NCBI GenBank assembly: GCA_035478255.1
Contig: DATIJV010000162.1
Location: 1 to 11,434 of the forward strand
Direction of reading: 5' to 3'
DNA from: DATIJJ01 sp035478255
GTDB taxonomy: Bacteria > Pseudomonadota > Gammaproteobacteria > DSM-16500
DNA length: 11,434 nt
Under the pieces are notes generated by a model. The model searched no databases. It was given only the letters and a program-made list of their open reading frames with translations, and was not told the origin of the DNA. The translations under genes and the position numbers were made by a program. Positions 1 to 5,880 of the stretch are shown here, piece by piece (position 1 is the stretch's first letter; each line of letters starts with the position of its first letter).

Positions 1-696
1 TTCACCGAACCAGCGTTTAATTGCCACCAACTCACGGCCGCGCAAATAAATATAAAACCCTAAGAAAATCACATCTGGATCTGAACTTTCCTGCATTTCA
101 AACACATAACGTTCCGCATAAGGCAATTTTTTCTCGCCTTCTGAGTGCGTATAATCCGATAGAATATGCAAAGCTTCTTCAGCCGTCGTTGCTTTTTCAC
201 ATTTTTCTTTAACTTTGTGATAATCTTCAATTCGATCCTGAAGAATTTGCTCAAGTTCATCCTCTTTAAACATTTCCGCAAACCCATGCGGAAACCGCTC
301 ATCAATCGCAAAAACTTTATTGAGAAAATCTGCATGATTGATTTTTGCAATTTGCCTGCTCATCATTTTGTAAAAAAACGGGACCGCCATACAGGCGCGC
401 TTAAAAGAAGGCAAGCTCAAAAAAAGTTTATCGTCCCGGATAGTCAAGGTCCCGAGGCGAACAGGATGGCTGGGATTTTTACGAAATGAATCTAATGACT
501 CGAAATGCAAATCACTACATTCATCACGCCAATACCAGTTCCAGGAATTGGCAATAGGATTTTTTTCAACGCATTTCAGTTTTTCCAGGGCAGACAACAA
601 TTCGTTTGACTCACTTAAATCATAAGTCAAACGAATCGGTTGATATGCCTCGCCAGTTTCAACGGTTAAAAAAGGTTTTTGTAACCGGTCGAACAT
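1..696 (-). CDS. Hypothetical protein, C-terminus beyond left edge
   Basis: An open frame on the minus strand begins at ATG 696-694 and runs without a stop to base 1, giving 232 codons with the end missing. The start is supported by a purine-rich site (GGGAGAA) a few bases upstream. The protein begins MFDRLQKPFLTVETGEAYQP and is soluble, with many charged and aromatic residues. It has an Asn/Trp/Tyr-rich patch (NSWNWYWRDE, about residues 50-59) and a predicted helical stretch rich in Glu and Lys around residues 146-185. No signal peptide or membrane segment is visible. I do not recognise the family. It lies 27 bp downstream of the small gene at 724-972 on the same strand, so the two are probably cotranscribed and read away from the gsp operon. 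A perfect 12-bp inverted repeat lies in codons 21-33. Confidence 0.8.
   Translation of the reverse strand, partial: MFDRLQKPFLTVETGEAYQPIRLTYDLSESNELLSALEKLKCVEKNPIANSWNWYWRDECSDLHFESLDSFRKNPSHPVRLGTLTIRDDKLFLSLPSFKRACMAVPFFYKMMSRQIAKINHADFLNKVFAIDERFPHGFAEMFKEDELEQILQDRIEDYHKVKEKCEKATTAEEALHILSDYTHSEGEKKLPYAERYVFEMQESSDPDVIFLGFYIYLRGRELVAIKRWFGE
600..636. repeat. Perfect 12-bp inverted repeat inside coding sequence
   Basis: ATTCGTTTGACT at 600-611 is the exact reverse complement of AGTCAAACGAAT at 625-636, with a 13-nt loop. It lies in codons 21-33 of the minus-strand partial gene, so its mRNA could fold a hairpin close to the start codon. No T-run follows on either strand, so it is not a typical intrinsic terminator. 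Confidence 0.75.
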
Positions 697-723
697 GTTT
701 TCTCCCTAATCACAGTCAGCCGA

Positions 724-972
724 TTATGGTCTTCGGCGCTGAGACTGATTTTCCGCTTGCGGTGCAGGTGTCGATTGATCTTTTTTATTAAGATTTCTAA
801 CCTCTTCAAGCAGTTGAGTGTTTATCAAGTTCAGTTTCTTTGTCTCACTGATCAAATGCTTGACCGCTTTTTCAAGCGTTCCTTTTGATGCATCAGGCGA
901 AACTTTTCCTACTATAGCAGCAGTTACCACATCGACTTTGTCTTTGGTATTTTCAGGTTTAGGTACGGACAT
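724..972 (-). CDS. Small helical hypothetical protein (82 aa)
   Basis: A small minus-strand gene that encodes MSVPKPENTKDKVDVVTA and onward, 82 residues. I chose ATG 972-970 over an in-frame ATG seven codons upstream because a strong ribosome site (GGGGAG) sits 6 nt before it. Residues about 35-65 (LEKAVKHLISETKKLNLINTQ and on) have heptad-like leucine and isoleucine spacing and probably form an amphipathic or coiled-coil helix. The tail (about 66-82) is low in complexity, rich in Gln, Pro and Ala, and ends in basic RRRP. There is no signal peptide or membrane segment. It ends 27 bp before the partial gene at 1-696, suggesting a two-gene unit. The family is not recognised; an adaptor or small structural role would be a guess. 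Confidence 0.65.
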   Translation of the reverse strand: MSVPKPENTKDKVDVVTAAIVGKVSPDASKGTLEKAVKHLISETKKLNLINTQLLEEVRNLNKKDQSTPAPQAENQSQRRRP

Positions 973-1011
973 AATTAACTCCCCCGCAAGCAACTCTATG
1001 ATTAATAATAA

Positions 1012-1039
1012 ATTCTATCCATTGCTTCCTTATTTTAAA
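1012..1039 (-). promoter_or_regulatory. Weak candidate promoter for the minus-strand pair
   Basis: On the minus strand, TAGAAT (1017-1012, five of six bases of TATAAT) is preceded by TTTAAA (1039-1034, four of six of TTGACA) with a 16-nt spacer. It lies about 40 bp upstream of the start at 972. This is consensus matching only, in an AT-rich region where such matches arise by chance. Confidence 0.25.
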
Positions 1040-1106
1040 GCTTGATTACATTTTAACCATTTTTAACTTAAATAGCAAATCCCTAATACAAGTATAGGCA
1101 TTGATC

Positions 1107-1135
1107 TCTATAAATTTCAACATTTCTCATATACT
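1107..1135 (+). promoter_or_regulatory. Candidate promoter of the gspG-M operon
   Basis: TATACT at 1130-1135 is a good -10 hexamer, and TCTATA 17 nt upstream (1107-1112) is a poor -35. Transcription would start near 1142, leaving a leader of about 38 nt before the gspG ATG at 1180. The ribosome site AGGA is at 1170-1173. It lies in the 207-bp divergent gap between the minus-strand genes and gspG, the only place upstream of the operon where a promoter fits. Confidence 0.4.
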
Positions 1136-1179
1136 ATTCTTGCTATTCTTTCAAATTTGTCATTATTTTAGGAAAACAC

Positions 1180-1605
1180 ATGAAAAAATCGGCTGGTTTT
1201 ACGTTAATTGAAGTCATGGTTGTTGTGGTCATTTTAGGTATTCTGGCAGCAGTGATCTTTCCCAAAATTATGAGCCGCCCGGAACAGGCTCGGATTGTGA
1301 AGGTCAAGCAGGATTTGCTCGCGATTCAAAGCGCGCTGGATCTATACAAACTGGATAATGGGATGTATCCAACGACAGACCAGGGATTGGAGGCTTTGGT
1401 GCAAAAACCGACGAGTTCTCCAATGCCGCAGAATTGGAAGTCGGATGGGTATTTGCAGCAATTGCCTGTGGATCCGTGGGGACAGGCGTATCAGTATGTC
1501 AATAATAATGAGAAATTGCGGATATTCAGTTATGGGCCGAAGGGGAAAGATGGGAATAGTGAGATAGGGAATGAGAATAATAATGAAAACACGAATGGTC
1601 AATAA
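1180..1605 (+). CDS. gspG: Type II secretion major pseudopilin GspG
   Basis: GspG is the main subunit of the periplasmic pseudopilus that pushes folded exoproteins through the outer-membrane secretin. The 141-residue product starts MKKSAG|FTLIEVMVVVVI. This is a short basic leader, a prepilin-peptidase site after Gly6, a mature N-terminal Phe and Glu at mature position 5, followed by a hydrophobic helix (about 7-28). The family hallmarks follow: a TTDQGLEAL segment (about 65-73), LPVDPWGQAYQY (about 95-106) and a C-terminal SYGPKGKDGN loop where calcium is usually bound. The length matches the family. The extreme C-terminus is an unusual Asn/Glu-rich tail (IGNENNNENTNGQ). It is the first gene of the operon, with AGGA 6 nt before the ATG. 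gspF, often just upstream in other systems, is absent. Confidence 0.96.
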   Translation: MKKSAGFTLIEVMVVVVILGILAAVIFPKIMSRPEQARIVKVKQDLLAIQSALDLYKLDNGMYPTTDQGLEALVQKPTSSPMPQNWKSDGYLQQLPVDPWGQAYQYVNNNEKLRIFSYGPKGKDGNSEIGNENNNENTNGQ

Positions 1606-2254
1606 AGATTTTGATACCTCCTTCCCCCATCCCCTTCCTCCAGCGAAAAGCATGCTGGAGGAAGGGGGGCGTTCTAATTTAGCACATCTGTATCGGAGCG
1701 TCCCCCTTCCTCCAAGTGCTTTTCTTGGAGGAAGGGGAAGGGGGAAGGAGGTCAAAAAAATTCACGGCTTCACCCTGATCGAATTATTAATCGTCATGAT
1801 CATCATCAGCATCACTGCCAGCATCGCCGTCATCACGATCAGCGCCAATCCCCGCAAACAATACGAAACCTTCGCAACTGAATTAACCAACACCATTTTG
1901 CTTGCAGAACAGGAAGCCATGCTTCGCCCCGCGACTCTCGGATTAGGCTTCACCTCACATTCCTATCAATTTTATATTCGTGAACAAAACCCTGAAACGC
2001 ACGAAACGATCTGGTCTCCCTTGTCACAAACCGGATTCAAAGAACACAAATTTCCTTCCAATATGCAGCTCACGCTGAAAATAAATAATGAAATCGTTCC
2101 GCCCAACGCTGAACCCGCATTAATCATTCCTCCCAGCAACGATTTAACACCCTTCGTCATTCTCATTGGAAAATACCAGGAAAAACCGTATTATCAAATC
2201 ATCGGCAAAGCCAACGGCGAGGTCAGCAGTGAAGAAGCCCGCTCGGAAAAATGA
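1583..2254 (+). CDS. gspH: Minor pseudopilin GspH with leader lengthened by a repeat insertion
   Basis: GspH is a minor pseudopilin of the type II secretion pseudopilus. The diagnostic segment is KKIHG|FTLIELLIVMIIISI, with cleavage expected after Gly62, mature Phe63 and Glu at mature position 5, followed by a mature body of about 161 residues, normal for GspH. The oddity is the leader. A 137-bp palindromic element (1616-1752) supplies residues about 12-57, so the leader is about 62 residues instead of 6-15. I chose ATG 1583 (MKTRMVNK, basic); ATG 1571 and ATG 1595 are in-frame alternatives. All lie inside the end of gspG, so translation would be coupled. Another option is initiation at a non-AUG codon behind the strong AAGGAGGT at 1745-1752: ATT 1760 has ideal spacing but gives a three-residue leader. 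The mature part is certain, the start is not. Confidence 0.85.
   Translation: MKTRMVNKDFDTSFPHPLPPAKSMLEEGGRSNLAHLYRSVPLPPSAFLGGRGRGKEVKKIHGFTLIELLIVMIIISITASIAVITISANPRKQYETFATELTNTILLAEQEAMLRPATLGLGFTSHSYQFYIREQNPETHETIWSPLSQTGFKEHKFPSNMQLTLKINNEIVPPNAEPALIIPPSNDLTPFVILIGKYQEKPYYQIIGKANGEVSSEEARSEK
1616..1752. repeat. 137-bp palindromic MITE-like element inside gspH
   Basis: The element is bounded by 27-bp terminal inverted repeats (1616-1642 and 1726-1752) with one mismatch, starting ACCTCCTTCCCC and ending GGGGGAAGGAGGT. It contains two perfect 14-bp hairpins. Arm one is 1631-1644 with 1654-1667, loop GAAAAGCAT. Arm two is 1703-1716 with 1724-1737, loop TGCTTTT, the reverse complement of the first loop core. 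A 35-nt spacer lies between them. It has no coding capacity of its own, so if mobile it would need a transposase in trans. It begins 10 bp after the gspG stop and keeps the gspH frame open. A partial second copy lies at 11387-11434. No clear target-site duplication is visible. Confidence 0.85.
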
Positions 2255-2612
2255 ATCAGGATTAACCTTAATCGAAGTATTAATTGCACTCGCTATTTTA
2301 GGCATTGCCTTAACAGCCATCATTCAATCTGCTTCGCAAAATATAAAAAATACGATTTATCTGCAAAATCGCACGATTGCGGTCTGGGTTGGCACGTATG
2401 TCATAAATAGTATTCGCATCGGCGTCATCAAGCTGTCCGGTACGCCGGATATTCTGTCTAAAGAAAATCAAACCCTCGGACAGAACTTTGTCTGGGAAGC
2501 CGCGCTCGATGCCACGCCCAATCCACGCATTAAAAAAATCCGCGTTGATGTCTATCACCTTCCCGGTCATAACAAATCTGCGCATTTGGAGAGTTATGTT
2601 GACATTCCTTAA
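2229..2612 (+). CDS. gspI: Minor pseudopilin GspI
   Basis: GspI is a minor pseudopilin that with GspJ and GspK forms the pseudopilus tip. The product from GTG 2229 is 127 residues: MKKPARKNESG|LTLIEVLIALAI. That is an 11-residue basic leader, cleavage after Gly11, mature Leu in place of the usual Phe or Met, and Glu at mature position 5. I prefer GTG 2229 to ATG 2166 because GAGGT lies 5 nt upstream (2219-2223), the leader then has normal length, and the overlap with gspH falls from 89 to 26 bp. The segment SASQNIKNTIYLQNRTIAVW after the helix is typical of GspI. Length fits the family. Confidence 0.93.
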   Translation: MKKPARKNESGLTLIEVLIALAILGIALTAIIQSASQNIKNTIYLQNRTIAVWVGTYVINSIRIGVIKLSGTPDILSKENQTLGQNFVWEAALDATPNPRIKKIRVDVYHLPGHNKSAHLESYVDIP

Positions 2613-3213
2613 AAAAAACCACGGTTTTACTTTACTGGAAATTATTATCGCGTTATTTATTTTTAGTATTGTTTCACTGATCATCGTCAGCGCGCTGCAT
2701 AATGTCATCAATCTTCAATCGGCGAGCCAAAAAAAAGCGGAGCGTCTGGCGAAATTGCAAATCGCTTTATTATTTCTCTCCCGTGATCTGGAGCAAACCA
2801 TTCATCGTCCCATTACCACGTCGAACGGAAATCTCGAAGGATTTATAGGCAGCACAAATGCTGTGACATTTACGCATGCAGGTTGGGACAATCCATCAGG
2901 CATGTTAATCCGCAGCACTTTGCAAAGGACCCGCTACGAACTTAACGATGGTATTCTCAAACGTCTCACCTGGCCTGTGCTCGATCAGGCACATCTCATC
3001 GCGCCGAATGCAAAATCTCTGCTAAATTCCGTAAACGATCTTCATTTCGAATATCTCGATAATAAAGGACGGTTCCAGCCTGTCTGGCCGCCGCTCGATC
3101 AGCCAAAAGCAATTTTGCCGCTTGCTGTTCGTGTTTCGCTTACTCTGAATAACTGGGGTAAGATAGACCAGCTTTATATTATTGCAGGACAACCTCTTGA
3201 AAAACCCAATTAG
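2596..3213 (+). CDS. gspJ: Minor pseudopilin GspJ
   Basis: GspJ is a tip pseudopilin that binds GspI and GspK. From ATG 2596 the product is 205 residues and begins MLTFLKKNHG|FTLLEIIIALFIF, with cleavage after Gly10, mature Phe11 and Glu at mature position 5. Upstream in-frame starts would give a much longer leader and overlap gspI further, so 2596 is preferred; the purine-rich GGAGAG at 2588-2593 sits just ahead. TTG 2599 is an alternative with better spacing. The segment KLQIALLFLSRDLEQTIHRP (about residues 53-72) and the later FEYLDNKGRFQPVWPPLD match the GspJ pattern. The start overlaps the end of gspI by 17 bp, and the end overlaps gspK by 17 bp. Confidence 0.93.
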   Translation: MLTFLKKNHGFTLLEIIIALFIFSIVSLIIVSALHNVINLQSASQKKAERLAKLQIALLFLSRDLEQTIHRPITTSNGNLEGFIGSTNAVTFTHAGWDNPSGMLIRSTLQRTRYELNDGILKRLTWPVLDQAHLIAPNAKSLLNSVNDLHFEYLDNKGRFQPVWPPLDQPKAILPLAVRVSLTLNNWGKIDQLYIIAGQPLEKPN

Positions 3214-4123
3214 AGAACAGGGTGCTGCGATTATCGTTGCATTATTTGTTACAGCTTTGGTCGCAGCCGCGGCTTTAGCGATGATCGAACATTTGGCGCT
3301 GGATACTCGCCGCACTGAACTGATTCAAAATGATAATCAGGCGAATTTATACGCGGCAGGATCAATCGCTTGGGCAATCGAGCAGCTCATCACGGACTGG
3401 AAACAACAACAGCCGCAAAAATTAATCGATCGCACACCGATTATTTCACCCCCTGATGAAATCAATCATGCAAAAATTTCCAGTATTATTTATGATGCAG
3501 AAGGAAACTTAAATTTAAATAATTTAACTGACACGTCTCTTCAACCGGTCATGGTTCGATTGATACAACTTGCCGCGCCGAACGTAAATGCTTCTGCCGC
3601 AAAAAATATTGTATCTGCCCTAGTTGACTGGATTACACCAGGAATTCATGAAAGCAGCTTCGATCAATATTATGAAAAATTAAATCCGCCCTATCGCGCA
3701 GCACATCATCCGATGGCAAGTGTCAGCGAACTTCGTCTGGTCCAAGGTATGACTGCGGATTTGTATGAAAAACTTTTGCCTTTCGTCACAGCCCTGCCTG
3801 ATAAAACGAAACTGAACATTAACAGCATACCGATTCCTGTTCTCATGAGTTTCAGTCCAGCCATTACACTTGAAACAGCGAAAGCATTTGATCTATTTCG
3901 CAAGCAAAAACCGATCACGAATCTTGACGTGCTTGCCAATTTCGCCGCGATAAAAAATAGTCCTGTTTCTTCGTATTTAACGCTATCAAGCGACTTTTTT
4001 TTGTTGACAACTCATGTAACAATAGAAACCCAGACTCTCACGTTAAATACACTTTTGATGCGAACTTTAAAAAACAATCAACCCACTGTGATAATTTTGT
4101 GGCAAAGTAAAGGTACATTATGA
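3197..4123 (+). CDS. gspK: Tip pseudopilin GspK
   Basis: GspK caps the pseudopilus tip. I take TTG 3197 as start because AGGA (3186-3189) lies 7 nt upstream, while the other in-frame TTG at 3182 has no ribosome site. The 308-residue product starts MKNPIREQG|AAIIVALFVTAL, with cleavage after Gly9. The mature start is Ala and position 5 is Val rather than Glu, which is the normal exception for GspK and part of the assignment. At about 300 residues it is far larger than other pseudopilins, as the family is. YDAEGNLNLNNL (about 94-105), SALVDWITP and a PMASVSELRLVQGM segment are typical GspK core motifs. It overlaps gspJ upstream by 17 bp and gspL downstream by 4 bp (ATGA). Confidence 0.93.
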   Translation: MKNPIREQGAAIIVALFVTALVAAAALAMIEHLALDTRRTELIQNDNQANLYAAGSIAWAIEQLITDWKQQQPQKLIDRTPIISPPDEINHAKISSIIYDAEGNLNLNNLTDTSLQPVMVRLIQLAAPNVNASAAKNIVSALVDWITPGIHESSFDQYYEKLNPPYRAAHHPMASVSELRLVQGMTADLYEKLLPFVTALPDKTKLNINSIPIPVLMSFSPAITLETAKAFDLFRKQKPITNLDVLANFAAIKNSPVSSYLTLSSDFFLLTTHVTIETQTLTLNTLLMRTLKNNQPTVIILWQSKGTL

Positions 4124-5331
4124 CCAGACGCACGATCATTTATCTTCATTCCATTGAATTAGCACAAGCCAGTTGGGCGGTTTGTGAGAATGAAGAAATT
4201 GAAAAAACAACGCTGCGCGGTCATCTGTCTGATTTGCCTGAAATCGACAAACAAAATGAAATTATTATCATCGTACCGGCTTGGGATATTTTGCTGGCTG
4301 AAGTTCCTTTACCCAAGCTCAACCGCCCGCGCTTAATGCAAGCCCTGCCTTTTGCTTTAGAAGATAAATTGATTGAAGATGTCGATCAGCTTCATTTCGC
4401 CATTGCAGATTATCAGCCTGACGGCACCGTACCAGTTGCAATTGTTGCGCGAAAAAAAATGAATGAATGGACCGCACTGTTTAAACAGTATGAAATTTTT
4501 CCGACTGCGCTTTATTCTTCTGTTTTTATCTTGCCTGATATCGAAAAAAACTGGTCTGCGAGTATTTTGCAAGAAGGTGCAACGGTACGCCAAAATAAAT
4601 TTACAGGATTTTCTGGCGAACAGGCAAATTTACCTTTATTGATGGAATATGCTTTACAAAATTCAACAGAAAAACCCGAATGCATTCATATTTACAGCAC
4701 ATTTTCAACGCCTGCTGAAATCAAACCGGATCAAGCTCTGGTAAATGAAATTTATTTATCGGAACAAAGCTTCCTCGAAACATTTCCCGACTGGATAAAA
4801 CCTGAATCTTCAATCAATTTGTTACAAGGAAATTATCAACCCAGGCGTAAATCATCTGAAACAAAAAAAATATGGACGTTAGCAGCTTATGCTGCTGTCA
4901 TCTGGATTGGACTTGCTTTTTTCGCACAACTGGTTTCATTCATTATTTTGCATCATGAAAATAATAAAATAGAATCAGAAATAACCGCCATTTATAAAAA
5001 AAATTTTCCGAATGCATCCTCTATTGTCGATCCACGCGCGCGCATGGAAAGCAAATTAGCTTCGCTGGAAGAAGAAACTAACAAAAATTATTTTTTAGTA
5101 TTACTCGCCAAGACAGGACATGAGTTATTACAACAACCTGATATTCAAATTAAAAATCTTGAATTTCGTGACAATCAACTCACGCTCGAACTGGCTGCCA
5201 ATACATTTGATGATTTGGATAAACTCACTCGACACTTAACAGCACAAGGATTAAAAGTAAAACAACAAAATGCTGCGACTGCGGGCAATCAAGTGAAAGC
5301 GAGCCTCATTATTCAAAGGAATACAACATGA
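4120..5331 (+). CDS. gspL: Type II secretion inner-membrane platform protein GspL
   Basis: GspL links the cytoplasmic ATPase GspE to the inner-membrane platform and to GspM. The 403-residue product has the expected order. An N-terminal cytoplasmic actin-like domain covers about 1-245, with the IIIIVPAWDILLAEVPLPKL strand region near 46-65 and ALPFALEDKLIEDVDQLHFA near 75-94. One transmembrane helix spans about 252-279 (WTLAAYAAVIWIGLAFFAQL and on). A periplasmic ferredoxin-like domain follows to the end. The ATG overlaps the gspK stop as ATGA, and its own stop overlaps gspM the same way, indicating translational coupling. Sequence conservation in this family is low, so the call also rests on topology and position. 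Confidence 0.92.
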   Translation: MTRRTIIYLHSIELAQASWAVCENEEIEKTTLRGHLSDLPEIDKQNEIIIIVPAWDILLAEVPLPKLNRPRLMQALPFALEDKLIEDVDQLHFAIADYQPDGTVPVAIVARKKMNEWTALFKQYEIFPTALYSSVFILPDIEKNWSASILQEGATVRQNKFTGFSGEQANLPLLMEYALQNSTEKPECIHIYSTFSTPAEIKPDQALVNEIYLSEQSFLETFPDWIKPESSINLLQGNYQPRRKSSETKKIWTLAAYAAVIWIGLAFFAQLVSFIILHHENNKIESEITAIYKKNFPNASSIVDPRARMESKLASLEEETNKNYFLVLLAKTGHELLQQPDIQIKNLEFRDNQLTLELAANTFDDLDKLTRHLTAQGLKVKQQNAATAGNQVKASLIIQRNTT

Positions 5332-5804
5332 AAGACTGGTGGTTAAATTTAGCCTTACGCGAAAAACAAATTATCGCAGCGGGAAGTGTCTTGGTGATTT
5401 TATTTTTAATATATGAAATTATCTGGTCACCGCTCGCGAATGCAAATGATAATTTGCGTACACGTATTCAACATAATTATGCGGCCTTAAGTTTTCTTAA
5501 AAATACCAATCAACACATTCAGGAATTACTCAAAACTTCACAGGAAATAAAAAATCAATCGCCAGAATCTTTCCTAGGCACCCTGCAAGCTGAAATTAAT
5601 AAAAGTGAATTCGCACAAGCGGTGACAGCTCTTAGGCAAGGAGAAAATGATTCAATGCAGTTTATTTTGAATCGAGTGAATTTTGACAGGCTGGTGGTAT
5701 TTTTAACCTCTCTTTGGAAGCAATATCATTTTATTGTGGCAGATATTACTGTGACTCCCACAGGCACGCCGGGAGAGGTTACAGCGAATGTGACAGTTAA
5801 ATAA
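5328..5804 (+). CDS. gspM: Type II secretion inner-membrane protein GspM
   Basis: GspM stabilises and pairs with GspL in the inner-membrane platform. The 158-residue product has a short cytoplasmic N-terminus (MKDWWLNLALREKQ), one transmembrane helix at about residues 15-32 (IIAAGSVLVILFLIYEII) and a periplasmic region with helical and ferredoxin-like parts. WWLNLALREKQIIAAGSVLV is the classic start of the family (W..L..REK). The length is typical. It is the last gene of the operon: the next gene starts 76 bp later with its own promoter-like sequence. No gspN homologue and no clear intrinsic terminator follow. Confidence 0.93.
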   Translation: MKDWWLNLALREKQIIAAGSVLVILFLIYEIIWSPLANANDNLRTRIQHNYAALSFLKNTNQHIQELLKTSQEIKNQSPESFLGTLQAEINKSEFAQAVTALRQGENDSMQFILNRVNFDRLVVFLTSLWKQYHFIVADITVTPTGTPGEVTANVTVK

Positions 5805-5829
5805 TCATTTATCCCCACCATAAAAACAC

Positions 5830-5858
5830 TTCGCATTGTTCTTTTTTTGTGCTAAAGT
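5830..5858 (+). promoter_or_regulatory. Candidate promoter of the first kinase-like gene
   Basis: TTCGCA (5830-5835) and TAAAGT (5853-5858) are separated by 17 nt, and TGC directly before the -10 makes it an extended -10 type. The stretch TGTGCTA is shared with the promoter-like site of the downstream paralogue at 9013-9019, which supports it as a real duplicated element. The start codon is at 5881, so the leader would be short, with GAGGA at 5868-5872. Confidence 0.4.
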
Positions 5859-5880
5859 GGCGCAAACGAGGATTTTTACT

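Noticed and set aside
166..489. 107-codon plus-strand open frame at the left edge
   Set aside because: It opposes the better supported minus-strand gene that is open for all 232 codons and has a ribosome site; its translation is Phe-rich and unlike a normal protein.
1134..1151. Tandem 9-mer CTATTCTTG/CTATTCTTT before gspG
   Set aside because: Only two units in AT-rich sequence; not enough to propose a regulator site.
1342..1755. 137-codon minus-strand open frame across gspG and the repeat
   Set aside because: It is antisense to gspG with low-complexity Pro/Arg/Leu composition; the gspG frame is clearly the coding one.
5836..5880. TTG-initiated 15-codon extension of the first kinase-like gene
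   Set aside because: The added residues (MFFFCAKVAQTRIFT) overlap the likely promoter, and ATG 5881 has a good ribosome site and aligns with the start of the paralogue.
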